A stretch of DNA of 64,000 bases. It comes from Candidatus Ancaeobacter aquaticus. GTDB taxonomy: Bacteria; Auribacterota; Ancaeobacteria; Ancaeobacterales; Ancaeobacteraceae. Shown here in pieces: positions 34,835 through 44,106 of this stretch. The stretch's first letter is position 1. The number at the start of each line of letters is the position of its first letter. A program made the translations under genes and the position numbers. A model generated the notes under the pieces. It was given only the letters and a program-made list of their open reading frames with translations. It was not told the origin of the DNA and made no database searches. Where the stretch lies: contig JAVCCP010000040.1 in assembly GCA_030765405.1 (NCBI GenBank), forward strand, positions 62,001 through 126,000, read 5' to 3'.

Positions 34835-36199
34835 ATGAATTTGAATAATAAAAAAATATTAGTTGTTGGGGTAGGAAAAAGCGGAATTGCAGCTGTGCGA
34901 TTGCTGCAACAAAGAGGTATTCCTGTTAAAGCAACTGATAAATATATATGTAAAAATACACGTATTCTAAAAAATGAGGGTGTTGAAATAGAAATTGGTC
35001 ACATGAACTCCTCCTTCATTGATGATGTTGATTGCGTTATTATTAGTCCCGGTGTTTCTGATACATGCGAAGTTATCACATGGGCAAGGGAAAGAAAAAT
35101 ACCCCTCATAAGCGAAATTGAACTTGCGGCACATTTCCTAAAAGCTCCTCTTATTGCTGTTACCGGTACAAACGGGAAAACAACAACAACATCGCTTATT
35201 ACTCATATATTTAATGTAAACGGGATAGATGCTGTTAGTTGCGGCAATATTGGATATCCGCTATCTACTGCATGTATTGAGCACTCTCAGTTAGATTATT
35301 ATGTGTGTGAGCTCAGTTCTTTTCAGCTTGAGAGAATACATACGTTTACTCCGCACATTTCGGTTCTTTTGAATATTACTCCTGATCATGGTGACCGCTA
35401 CGAGTCAGTACTTGAATATCAAAAAGCGAAGCTCAATATGTACCAGAATCAAGGAAGTGATCAGTGGGCGGTCGCAAACATTCGCTGTAAAGAAATCGTT
35501 CACCCTATTGTTACCAGAGATAGAATTAAAACATTTTATTTCGGGCTATCCCGAGACTCTCAAGCTGATATATTTTATGAAAATGATGCTATTATAATGT
35601 GTGTAGATGGCAATGAAACAGTTTTGTGTAATCGAGAGGACATAAAAATACCCGGACATCATAATGTAGAAAATATAATGGCGGCATTACTGTGTGCTTA
35701 CATTGGAAAAGTCTCTACAGAGGGGTGCCGGCAAGCACTCAAAACGTTTTATGGGGTTACTCACAGGCTTGAATATGTTGATACCCTTAACGGAGTCCGT
35801 TTTATAAATGATTCTAAAAGTACGAATATTGATTCATTATCTGTTGCCATTGAGTCATTTGATATGCCAATTATTTTAATTGCCGGGGGCCGAAACAAAG
35901 GGGGTGATTTTGGTGTTTTAGGCGAGGCTATTAAAGAAAAGGTGTCTCATATAGTATGTATTGGTGAAGCAGCGGATGAAATAGAAACCAGTCTCAATGC
36001 ATTTACAAACGTTGAGAAACAACTTACACTGAAAGCGGCAGTTAATAAAAGTTACGAGATTGCGGAGGCAGGGTCGGTGGTTTTGCTTTCACCGGGATGT
36101 GCGAGTTTTGATATGTTTAGCAATTTTGAACAGCGCGGGAATGAATTTAAAAAGTATGTAAAGGATATCGACGGTAGGATACATCATGCCGAGAGATAA
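34835..36199 (+). CDS. murD: UDP-MurNAc-L-Ala:D-Glu ligase
   Basis: Adds D-glutamate to UDP-MurNAc-L-Ala. 454 residues, typical length. The N-terminal Rossmann-like part begins KKILVVGVGKSGIAAVRLL; the ATP site is AVTGTNGKTTTTSLI, followed by CGNIGYPLSTA, VCELSSFQLE and NITPDHGDRY. The C-terminal domain has TNIDSLSVAIESF, ILIAGGRNKGGDF and LLSPGCASFDMFSNFEQRGNEF, all standard MurD blocks. No strong ribosome site is seen before the ATG. It precedes ftsW, the usual order. Confidence 0.96.
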   Translation: MNLNNKKILVVGVGKSGIAAVRLLQQRGIPVKATDKYICKNTRILKNEGVEIEIGHMNSSFIDDVDCVIISPGVSDTCEVITWARERKIPLISEIELAAHFLKAPLIAVTGTNGKTTTTSLITHIFNVNGIDAVSCGNIGYPLSTACIEHSQLDYYVCELSSFQLERIHTFTPHISVLLNITPDHGDRYESVLEYQKAKLNMYQNQGSDQWAVANIRCKEIVHPIVTRDRIKTFYFGLSRDSQADIFYENDAIIMCVDGNETVLCNREDIKIPGHHNVENIMAALLCAYIGKVSTEGCRQALKTFYGVTHRLEYVDTLNGVRFINDSKSTNIDSLSVAIESFDMPIILIAGGRNKGGDFGVLGEAIKEKVSHIVCIGEAADEIETSLNAFTNVEKQLTLKAAVNKSYEIAEAGSVVLLSPGCASFDMFSNFEQRGNEFKKYVKDIDGRIHHAER

Positions 36200-36242
36200 G
36201 TAGTTATCGTGGAAAAATAATGACAGAAAGAGTAAGAGCTCT

Positions 36243-37382
36243 ATGCAACGTGAAAGAATTTTGATTTTTATAATCGTTATGGTCCTTTTAAGTATCAGTA
36301 TTATTATGATATATAGTACGAGTGCTATATATGCTGACAGTAAGTTTGGTGCTAGTAATTTCTTTCTTAAGAGACAGATACTATGGGTCATTATTGGTGT
36401 TATTGGTTTTTTTGTATGTTCTCAAATTGATTATCATTTTTTGAGAAAGTTCAGCAAGATATTATTGATAGTGTCAATTGCATTGCTTCTGGCAGTATTT
36501 ATTCCGTATCTTGGTAGAACTGCAGGTGGAGCTCAAAGATGGGTTTCACTTGGTTTTTTTAGTTTTCAGCCCTCAGAAATCGCGAAATTTGCTGTTATAC
36601 TGTATCTTGCTGATTTTCTTGACAGAAAAAGAGGTGAGGTCCGCAGCTTTTTTAAAGGATTTCTCCCACTGTGCTTTGTTTTAGGGACTGTATTGCTTTT
36701 AATTATTATCCAGCCTGATCTCGGGACGGTTATCGCAATAACACTTGTAGCTTTAATCATGTTCTTTATCGGTGGTATACGTATAGCACATATTGTTACG
36801 CTATTGCTGGCTTCCATTCCAGCCCTGTATCTGCTGATTTTTAGAGTGGCATATAGACGCAGAAGGATACTTACATTTCTCGATCCGTGGAAAGATCCCC
36901 AGGGAGCTGGTTTTCAAATTATTCAATCCTTTATTGCTCTTGGGTCAGGGGGGATATTTGGTGTGGGACTTGGTCATAGCATGCAAAAACTGTTTTATTT
37001 GCCTGAAGCACATACAGATTTTATTTTTTCGATACTTGGCGAAGAGTTAGGACTTATTGGTACATTATCTGTTGTGATACTTTTTGTCCTTCTCACCATT
37101 ATCGGCGCAAAAATTGCCTATTATGCGCCTGATATTTTTGGGATACTTCTGGCGAGCGGGATAGTTTCGATGATTGCGTTACAATCAATTATCAATATTA
37201 GTGTTGTAACCGGCTCTGTTCCGACAAAAGGACTGCCCCTCCCATTCATTAGTTTTGGGGGTACGAACCTTGTTCTTATGCTCTGTGCAACAGGGATACT
37301 TCTGAGTATTGCAAAACAGAGTCAGCGGCGTATAGTAAGTGACCCTTTTGGTAAAAAGAACAATCGCATAGTAAATGTGTAA
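36243..37382 (+). CDS. ftsW: lipid II polymerase of the SEDS family, FtsW
   Basis: Septal peptidoglycan glycosyltransferase that works with FtsI. 379 residues, about ten membrane helices. SEDS signatures: STSAIYADSKFGASNFFLKRQ near the start, GGAQRWVSLGFFSFQPSE (with the conserved Arg-Trp), IIQPDLGTVIAI, then the QIIQSFIALGSGGIFGVGLG loop, the catalytic-Asp loop region LPEAHTDFIFSILGEELG, and the end VPTKGLPLPFISFGGTNL. Position between murD and murG identifies FtsW rather than RodA. Confidence 0.96.
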   Translation: MQRERILIFIIVMVLLSISIIMIYSTSAIYADSKFGASNFFLKRQILWVIIGVIGFFVCSQIDYHFLRKFSKILLIVSIALLLAVFIPYLGRTAGGAQRWVSLGFFSFQPSEIAKFAVILYLADFLDRKRGEVRSFFKGFLPLCFVLGTVLLLIIIQPDLGTVIAITLVALIMFFIGGIRIAHIVTLLLASIPALYLLIFRVAYRRRRILTFLDPWKDPQGAGFQIIQSFIALGSGGIFGVGLGHSMQKLFYLPEAHTDFIFSILGEELGLIGTLSVVILFVLLTIIGAKIAYYAPDIFGILLASGIVSMIALQSIINISVVTGSVPTKGLPLPFISFGGTNLVLMLCATGILLSIAKQSQRRIVSDPFGKKNNRIVNV

Positions 37383-37446
37383 AATACCCTTGATATTCCC
37401 CTAAATTGATGGTATTATAAGCCAACGAAGTTCAAAGGGTGTGCAA

Positions 37447-38559
37447 ATGAGATTATTAATCGCAGCTGGAGGTTCTGGAGGTCATATACTTCCCGGTATA
37501 TCAGTTGCGCAAGCTTGCAGTAAAAGGTGGTCTCAGGTTGAAATTCTTTTTATATGTTCTAAAAGAGAGATTGAGAAACGTATTTATCAAGGAAAACAGT
37601 TTTCATATCGAAAAATAGGCGCGCGTCCAATCAGTGCCGGAGTATTTGGTAAATGTATTTTTATGTGGGCCTTCGTTATATCGTTCTTTGAGGCACTGGG
37701 AATTATACTTTCTTTTAAGCCTGATATCATTCTTGGAATGGGTGGCTATGTTAGTGCGCCTGTTGTTGTTGCTGGGTGGGTGCTCAGGAAACAGATGATT
37801 CTCCATGAACAAAATAGTGTTCCAGGCAAAGCGAATCGTTTTTCCGCGCGCTTTGTGGATACAGTGATGATAGGCATTAAGTCTGCAAAGAACCATTTTA
37901 CTCATAATGATTTGCGGTATACGGGCAATCCTGTTCGGGATACATTGCTCAAGGCGGATCCTGATGATGCGTGTGTAAAATTTGGTTTAGAAAAAGGCGT
38001 TTTTACCATTTTGGTTGTTGGTGGCAGTCAAGGCGCTGAGGGGTTAAACCGTATTGTTCTTGATGCATTAGAACAAATGCATAAGAAAAAGATCAATTTT
38101 CAAGTGATACATATGGCAGGCAGGACATGCCAGGAAGTTAAAACTCGTTACAAGGAGTTATGTATTAACGCATATTGTGAAACATATTTTGATGATATCG
38201 GACTTGCATACGCAGCCTCCGACGTGGTGGTGAGTCGTGCTGGAGCAAGTGCAATCACTGAAATAACCTTGTGCCGTAAACCTTCAATCCTTATCCCTTA
38301 TCCGTACAGTACAGACGCACACCAGGAACAAAATGCATTGCACCTAGTGAATGCTGATGCGGCAATAATGGTTAAAGAAAATGATCATGCCGCAACTCAA
38401 TGTGTAGATATTTTGTGTGACTTATACACACATCCAGATAAAAGAGAAATGTATGCAAAAAATTGTGAATCGCTTGCAGAATATGATGCAGATAAAAAGA
38501 TTGCTGAAACTATACACGTAATATACGCAGAAAAAAGAAAAAATGTTAAGTACGCATAA
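37447..38559 (+). CDS. murG: UDP-GlcNAc:lipid I transferase
   Basis: Peripheral inner-membrane glycosyltransferase that makes lipid II. About 370 residues. Gly-rich loops LIAAGGSGGHILPG at the start and GMGGYVSAPVVVAG, then HEQNSVPGKANR, the second domain start VVGGSQGAEGLN, and the UDP-GlcNAc site VVSRAGASAITEIT with PYPYSTDAHQEQNA. ATG 37447 is preferred over the GTG at 37441, because AAAGGGT at 37434 is then 6-8 bases away. The end overlaps murC by 17 bp, which suggests coupling of the two. Confidence 0.96.
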   Translation: MRLLIAAGGSGGHILPGISVAQACSKRWSQVEILFICSKREIEKRIYQGKQFSYRKIGARPISAGVFGKCIFMWAFVISFFEALGIILSFKPDIILGMGGYVSAPVVVAGWVLRKQMILHEQNSVPGKANRFSARFVDTVMIGIKSAKNHFTHNDLRYTGNPVRDTLLKADPDDACVKFGLEKGVFTILVVGGSQGAEGLNRIVLDALEQMHKKKINFQVIHMAGRTCQEVKTRYKELCINAYCETYFDDIGLAYAASDVVVSRAGASAITEITLCRKPSILIPYPYSTDAHQEQNALHLVNADAAIMVKENDHAATQCVDILCDLYTHPDKREMYAKNCESLAEYDADKKIAETIHVIYAEKRKNVKYA

Positions 38560-39940
38560 AAGATATCATTTTGTAGGACTTGGCGGCATTGGTATGAGTG
38601 CCATCGCTGAAGTCCTTCTTGCGAGGGGATATCGTGTTAGCGGGTCAGATATTGTAGAAAACGGAAACCTAATGCGCTTACGCAAGGCAGGCGCAGTTGT
38701 TTTAATAGGCCACTCTGAAAATAATATTCCTGACTGTGATGCGGTTATAGTGTCCACTGCCGTCTCAGAACATAATTCCGAAATATCTGCGGCGCGTGCG
38801 CGTGGTATTCCTGTTATGCATCGTTCAGATCTGTTGCATGAAATTTGCCGGGAGTCTTGCAGTATAGCTGTTGCGGGTACCCATGGTAAAACAACTACAA
38901 CAAATATGCTTGCACACGTTTTAACGTATGCACAATATTCTCCCTCGGTTATTCTCGGCGGTATTTCACTGAATTTTAATAGTAATGCACAAATTGGTAA
39001 AAGTGATTATTTTATATATGAGGCTGATGAAAGCGATGGCACACTTCTTACATACACTCCTCAATATTCAGTTATTACCAATATTGAAGAGGACCATATC
39101 GGATATTATAATAGTCTACAGGAGATCTGTGATGTCTTTTCATCTTTTATGGACAATACATCGAGTATTAAAAACGTTTACTGCTGTCTAGATTGTCCTA
39201 ATGTTAGGCATCTTGTTGAAGGCAAAAATGGTTGTGTCTCGTACTCTGCAGAAGGCGTAGCAGATGTGTATGCTACTGACATTGTAACATCTGATACATA
39301 TAGTTCATTTAACGTTATTTATTATGGACATATCCTTGGAGAAATACTACTTTCCCTTGCAGGTATGCACAACGTTTCTAATGCACTTCCTGTTATTGCA
39401 TGCGCACTCGATCTCGGTATTACTTTTGATATTATTCAAAAGGCTCTTGCAAGTCACCAAGGGACTTCACGGCGAATGGAAACACTATTTGATGCAGAGG
39501 GGGTAAAGGTAATAGACGATTATGCTCATCATCCCACTGAGGTAAGGGTAACACTTTCCGCAATAAAAAAAGAGACGTTCGGGCGCACTATAGTGGTATT
39601 TCAACCTCATCGATATTCTAGGCTGACTTATTTTTTTGATGATTTTGTATCAGCGTTTTCTGGAGCTGACATGGTATTTATAAGTGATGTATATAGTGCA
39701 GGCGAGGAGCCGGTAAATGAAATAAACTCTCAAAGTCTTTGTACTGCTATGGCAAAGGCAGGGGATAACAATGTTACGTATCGAGCTGCTATTGATGAAA
39801 TTGTAAATGAATTACAATCTATTGTACAAGAAGGAGATTTAATAATATTTATGGGTGCAGGTGATAGCACAAAACATGCGCGTAGATATGCAGGTATGCT
39901 CGATGAAAAATTTCGCCCATGTGTTGCATCAACCGCATAA
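38543..39940 (+). CDS. murC: UDP-MurNAc:L-alanine ligase
   Basis: First Mur ligase; adds L-alanine to UDP-MurNAc. 465 residues. The N-terminal Gly-rich site is FVGLGGIGMSAIAEVLL, then SGSDIVENG, the P-loop AVAGTHGKTTTTNML, the substrate-site YEADESDGTLL, and NIEEDHIGYY. The C-terminal part has VIDDYAHHPTEV and FQPHRYSRLTYFFDDF, both specific to MurC. The start lies inside the murG 3' end (17-bp overlap), and no separate ribosome site is needed if coupled. A murB gene follows 55 bp on, unfused, unlike MurC-Ddl fusions of Chlamydiae. Confidence 0.96.
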   Translation: MLSTHKRYHFVGLGGIGMSAIAEVLLARGYRVSGSDIVENGNLMRLRKAGAVVLIGHSENNIPDCDAVIVSTAVSEHNSEISAARARGIPVMHRSDLLHEICRESCSIAVAGTHGKTTTTNMLAHVLTYAQYSPSVILGGISLNFNSNAQIGKSDYFIYEADESDGTLLTYTPQYSVITNIEEDHIGYYNSLQEICDVFSSFMDNTSSIKNVYCCLDCPNVRHLVEGKNGCVSYSAEGVADVYATDIVTSDTYSSFNVIYYGHILGEILLSLAGMHNVSNALPVIACALDLGITFDIIQKALASHQGTSRRMETLFDAEGVKVIDDYAHHPTEVRVTLSAIKKETFGRTIVVFQPHRYSRLTYFFDDFVSAFSGADMVFISDVYSAGEEPVNEINSQSLCTAMAKAGDNNVTYRAAIDEIVNELQSIVQEGDLIIFMGAGDSTKHARRYAGMLDEKFRPCVASTA

Positions 39941-39995
39941 GTTTATGTATGGTATTCCTATAACTTTTTATAACATAATGTGATAGGGGGGGCGT

Positions 39996-40916
39996 ATGAG
40001 AAAGCATGATCGTGATATATTTTTTAAGCTGGTGAGAGGGAAAGTTCTTTTTAATGAGCTTTTGAGCAGACATACCAGTTTTAAAATTGGCGGTCCGGCA
40101 GAAATATGGATCGAACCGGCTGATGTAATAGAGTTACGCCTTATACTTACCTATGCGCGGATGAATTCGCATCCGGTATTTATTATTGGCAATGGATCAA
40201 ATCTTTTGGTAAGCGATAATGGGGTGACAGGTTTTGTTCTAAAATTATCAGCGCATGAATTTAAAAAGATCGAAGTTGTTAACGAAACGGTTGTTGTTGG
40301 CGGTGCGGTACAGCTGTCACATCTTATTGAGAAAATGTGTAGTTTAGGATTGAGTGGCTTGGAGCCATTTGTTGGTATTCCCGGTTCAATAGGGGGGTCA
40401 GTCTTTATGAATGTAGGTGCCTGGGATGCACAGTTTGGAGATTATGTTCAAAGTGCTACCATCATGCAGTCAGATGGCAGCATTGTTAATTTAGATAAGG
40501 ATGAGCTTGGCTTTGAGTATCGGACCTGTAAAGGTATTGAAACCGGTATCGTGCTTGATGTTGTGCTCGATCTTGCAAAGGCTAGTAAAGAAGAGATAGA
40601 AAAACGATTTAAAAAATATAGTGATGCCCGCACAGATAGTCAGCCAAAAGGATCGAGTGCAGGGTGTGTTTTTAAGAACAATAATGAAATTCCAACCGGA
40701 CGGCTTATTGATAAACTTGGCTTGAAAGGAACTCGTATTGGCGGTGCAGTCGTATCTGATACGCATGCAAATTTTATCGTTAATGACAATCAAGCGACGG
40801 CCCGTGATGTTGTTGACTTGATGAAAAAGATAAAAGCGCGAGTATTAGAAGTTGAAGGCATACATTTAGAACCTGAAATAAAATTTATTGGAGAAGGAAA
40901 CTATGCGGCATTCTAA
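39996..40916 (+). CDS. murB: UDP-N-acetylenolpyruvoylglucosamine reductase
   Basis: FAD-dependent enzyme that reduces the enolpyruvyl ether to the MurNAc lactyl ether using NADPH. 306 residues, the type II (Gram-positive-like) length. The FAD part shows NELLSRHTSFKIGGPAEIW and FIIGNGSNLLVSDNG, then GLEPFVGIPGSIGGSVFMNVGAW, and the reductase end PKGSSAGCVFKN with the catalytic Ser in SSAG, then LIDKLGLKG and HANFIVN. A very purine-rich GGGGGGG ribosome site lies upstream. Its last 14 bp overlap ddl. Confidence 0.96.
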   Translation: MRKHDRDIFFKLVRGKVLFNELLSRHTSFKIGGPAEIWIEPADVIELRLILTYARMNSHPVFIIGNGSNLLVSDNGVTGFVLKLSAHEFKKIEVVNETVVVGGAVQLSHLIEKMCSLGLSGLEPFVGIPGSIGGSVFMNVGAWDAQFGDYVQSATIMQSDGSIVNLDKDELGFEYRTCKGIETGIVLDVVLDLAKASKEEIEKRFKKYSDARTDSQPKGSSAGCVFKNNNEIPTGRLIDKLGLKGTRIGGAVVSDTHANFIVNDNQATARDVVDLMKKIKARVLEVEGIHLEPEIKFIGEGNYAAF

Positions 40917-41874
40917 GGTGGGGGTTCTTTTCGGGGGGAGTTCAAGTGAGCGCGATATTTCTTTGCGTTCAGGAGATGCTATTGTATGTGCCCTTAAAGA
41001 AAGAGGATACGATGTCACCGGTATAGATGTTGATACAGATCATGTTGAGGAACAACTCTTAACCGCTGGTATTGATGTTGCATTTATTGCGCTTCATGGG
41101 AGATATGGCGAGGATGGAAGCATTCAGACCGTGTTAGAACGCCTTAATATTCCCTATACTGGTTCAGGGCCAGAGGCAAGTTCTGTAGCGATTTGTAAGG
41201 TTAAGACAAAAGAGGTACTCGTTAATAACAATATCCCAACGCCACGTTACGAAGTCATTACCCACGGTTCTGGAAAATCTAATATTGCCCGTTTACTGAC
41301 TGATTTTAGATTTCCACTTGTCGTGAAACCGTCATTGGAAGGATCAAGCATTGGGCTCTCGATTATTCAAGAATCGCAATGTATTGATCATGCTTTAGAA
41401 AAGGCATTCTCGTATGAGTGTGATGCGCTGATCGAAGAATATATTGCGGGTAAGGAAGTCACGGTAGGGGTGTTAGGGGAGAGCGCATTGCCGGTCATTG
41501 AAATAGTGCCTAAAAATCAATTTTATGATTATCATGCAAAGTATACAAAAGGTATGACAGAATACCTTTTGGTAGATGACGCTCGTCAAGGGGTATGGAA
41601 AATCATAAAAGATATAGCATTAATGACCCATAAAGCTATCGGATGCGAACATTTTTCTCGTGTTGATCTTATAATAGGAGATGATGGCATCCCGTATGTT
41701 CTTGAAATCAACACTATTCCTGGATTTACTGAGACATCACTCTTGCCGAAAGCTGCTCGAGCTGATAAAATGTCTTTTGAGGATTTATGTGAACAGATTC
41801 TACAGATGGCGCTCACAGAAAAACGTGATAATGCATCTATGGCAAATATGGGAATGCGCCATAAAAGGAACTAA
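40903..41874 (+). CDS. ddl: D-alanine:D-alanine ligase
   Basis: ATP-grasp ligase making D-Ala-D-Ala for MurF. 323 residues. Start block VGVLFGGSSSERDISLRSG, then FIALHGRYGEDGSIQ, the P-loop-like FPLVVKPSLEGSSIGLS, EEYIAGKEVTVGVLG, the Mg2+ ligands in VLEINTIPGFTETSLLPKAA. A Tyr in EYLLVDDARQ region takes the usual D-Ala-site place. ATG 40903 is preferred over the TTG at 40888, since GGAGAAGG at 40889-40896 then serves as ribosome site. Overlaps murB by 14 bp. Confidence 0.95.
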   Translation: MRHSKVGVLFGGSSSERDISLRSGDAIVCALKERGYDVTGIDVDTDHVEEQLLTAGIDVAFIALHGRYGEDGSIQTVLERLNIPYTGSGPEASSVAICKVKTKEVLVNNNIPTPRYEVITHGSGKSNIARLLTDFRFPLVVKPSLEGSSIGLSIIQESQCIDHALEKAFSYECDALIEEYIAGKEVTVGVLGESALPVIEIVPKNQFYDYHAKYTKGMTEYLLVDDARQGVWKIIKDIALMTHKAIGCEHFSRVDLIIGDDGIPYVLEINTIPGFTETSLLPKAARADKMSFEDLCEQILQMALTEKRDNASMANMGMRHKRN

Positions 41875-41879
41875 TATAT

Positions 41880-42746
41880 ATGAAACGCAAGCAAGGGGTA
41901 AAAACTCTTAAATATCAAAGATCACGCAAACTGCATCTACTCTTAGATGCCAAGAGTAATCGTAAAAAGAAAAAAAAGGGAGATGATGCTTCTCACGGTC
42001 TTTTTCCAAAAATTATTCTTGGGGTGACATTTATAGTTATATTCGTATGTGTTAGCGTGTTTTTGGCGCATAGTGTTGTCGCGTTTTTTATAGAAGATGA
42101 TGATTTTAAAGTAAGAACATTGTATGTTTCCAATAACAGTATCTATTCTAACGATGAGATTGCGGTATTTTCAGGGATTCTATCAGGAGAGAATATTTTT
42201 TCCGTGGATCTTACTGATGCACAAAAAAAACTTGAAGACCATTCAAACATAAAAAAGGTCGAACTTACAAAACAATTTCCGGATTCTGTTCATATAAAAG
42301 TATATGAGAGGGAGCCTGTTGCAATACTTTCTGTTGGGAAAAAATATCTTATTGATGAAGATGCTGTGCTTTTGTCCTGGGATAGGCGTTGGAAAACCGA
42401 GCTTTTACCGTATCTTATAGGCGTTAGCAGAAAAACACGTTTTAAGGATAAGAGGCTTCATTCGTATAATCTGACTGAAGGGTTACGACTTATTGAGCTA
42501 TATAATAATTCACCTATGAAAACTGAAGTTTCGATCAGTAAAGTTGATATTCAAAACAGCAATGAAATAATATTTTATACCGATGAAGACTTTGTTTTCA
42601 AGCTTGATGCTGGGTGCGGTAAGAAGGCATTTGAAAAACTTTATTCGGTGTATACTGATTTGAAAGAGAAGCGTAAAAGACCATCAATTATTGATGTACG
42701 CTTTAAGGATGTTGTGGTGTTACCAAAAGAGGCATCTAAAAGGTAA
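41880..42746 (+). CDS. ftsQ: FtsQ division protein
   Basis: Bitopic membrane protein that links the FtsL-FtsB pair to the divisome. 288 residues: a long basic cytoplasmic tail (1-40, with a KKKKKK run), one helix (about 44-66, IILGVTFIVIFVCVSVFLA), a POTRA domain (about 78-150, VRTLYVSNNSIYSNDEIAVFSG and VELTKQFPDSVHIKVYEREP in part) and the FtsQ beta domain that follows. The start is 5 bp after ddl, in the canonical ddl-ftsQ-ftsA-ftsZ order. Sequence similarity in this family is low, but the POTRA match is good. Confidence 0.88.
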   Translation: MKRKQGVKTLKYQRSRKLHLLLDAKSNRKKKKKGDDASHGLFPKIILGVTFIVIFVCVSVFLAHSVVAFFIEDDDFKVRTLYVSNNSIYSNDEIAVFSGILSGENIFSVDLTDAQKKLEDHSNIKKVELTKQFPDSVHIKVYEREPVAILSVGKKYLIDEDAVLLSWDRRWKTELLPYLIGVSRKTRFKDKRLHSYNLTEGLRLIELYNNSPMKTEVSISKVDIQNSNEIIFYTDEDFVFKLDAGCGKKAFEKLYSVYTDLKEKRKRPSIIDVRFKDVVVLPKEASKR

Positions 42747-42825
42747 AACAGGGGTTGTATTGCAACTCCCGAACACTAATATTAATAAATATATGTGAAA
42801 CATATCGAATGGGAGAAATAAGAGT

Positions 42826-44064
42826 ATGGGAAAAGATGTTGGGGTCATAGTTGGTCTTGATATCGGGACAACAAAAATATGTGCTATTGTTGCAGAAAAT
42901 GATACTGAAGGACATCTGCGTGTAATTGGTATTGGGTCTGCCCCCTCAAAGGGGTTAAGAAAAGGTGTTGTTGTCGACATTGAAAGCACGGTTGAATCAG
43001 TACGGAAAGCAGTTGAAACTGCCGAAGAAATGACGAATATTGAAATCGAATCTGTCTTTTCCGGTATTGCCGGAGGGCACATAAAAGGATTTAATAGCCG
43101 TGGGACTATCCCTATTGCTGGTGATGCCGGTGAAGTTACGGAAGAGGATATAAAACGTGTTATAGATTCTGCTAAGGCCGTTTCTATTCCGATGGATAGG
43201 GAATTGATACATGTTATCCCGCAAGCCTTTATTGTTGATGGTCATGACGGTGTAAGAGATCCTCGTGGTATGTCTGGCGTTAGGTTAGAGTCAGAGGTAC
43301 ACGTTATTACCGGTGCTATTGCATCTGCGCAGAATATTATTAAAAGTATTAACCGGGCAGGGATAGAGGTAGAAGACATTGTATTGCAGCCTTTAGCGTC
43401 AAGTCTTGCGGTGTTGACCGAAGATGAAAAAAAGAATGGCGTTGTTCTTATCGATATAGGCGGGGGAACGACAGACGTTGTTGTATATGTAGACGGGGCG
43501 ATTAGGTATACCAATGTTCTGGCAGTAGGCGGTGATCATATCTCCAATGATATCGCTATAGCTTTAAAAATCCCGGTTGGAAAAGCCGAGGAAATAAAAA
43601 AGAAGTATGGACATGCACATACACAAATGGTTTTACCGAATGAAAAATTTGTTGTACCCGGAATCGTTGGGCGCGGGGCAAATGAAATGCATAAAAAATA
43701 CTTAGCTGAAATTATCCAGCTACGCATGGAGGAACTCTTCTCAGTGATAAAACAAGAGATCAAAAAAACTGAATATAATGAATATATAGGATCAGGGGTA
43801 GTGATTACCGGTGGAAGCGCACTGGTAAGGGGGACTCAAGACGTTGCGAAAAAGATATTTAATGTACCCGTACGCATAGGCAAACCTCATAACGTTGCGG
43901 GACTAATGGAAATTATGGATAGCCCTATATATTCAACGGGTGTTGGGCTGGCACTCTACGGAGCTCAGTATAGACGTGAAAACGATATGGGGAAATTTCG
44001 TGGGAGAAACATCTTTGGAAAAATAACTGAACGTATGCGAGATTGGGTGACAGAATACTTCTAA
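42826..44064 (+). CDS. ftsA: FtsA, actin-like membrane tether for FtsZ
   Basis: ATP-binding actin homologue that anchors FtsZ filaments. 412 residues. The first phosphate loop is VGLDIGTTKICAIV; the 1C domain is present near 80-170 (FSGIAGGHIKGFNSRG); the second phosphate loop is VVLIDIGGGTTDVVVY, then GDHISNDIA and the adenosine site VVITGGSALVRG. The C-terminus ends in an amphipathic helix (IFGKITERMRDWVTEYF) typical of the membrane-targeting sequence. A GGGAG ribosome site precedes ATG. ftsZ follows after 42 bp. Confidence 0.96.
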   Translation: MGKDVGVIVGLDIGTTKICAIVAENDTEGHLRVIGIGSAPSKGLRKGVVVDIESTVESVRKAVETAEEMTNIEIESVFSGIAGGHIKGFNSRGTIPIAGDAGEVTEEDIKRVIDSAKAVSIPMDRELIHVIPQAFIVDGHDGVRDPRGMSGVRLESEVHVITGAIASAQNIIKSINRAGIEVEDIVLQPLASSLAVLTEDEKKNGVVLIDIGGGTTDVVVYVDGAIRYTNVLAVGGDHISNDIAIALKIPVGKAEEIKKKYGHAHTQMVLPNEKFVVPGIVGRGANEMHKKYLAEIIQLRMEELFSVIKQEIKKTEYNEYIGSGVVITGGSALVRGTQDVAKKIFNVPVRIGKPHNVAGLMEIMDSPIYSTGVGLALYGAQYRRENDMGKFRGRNIFGKITERMRDWVTEYF

Positions 44065-44106
44065 AAAATATAATGACAATAAATAATAAAGTGCAAAGGT
44101 GAAAGT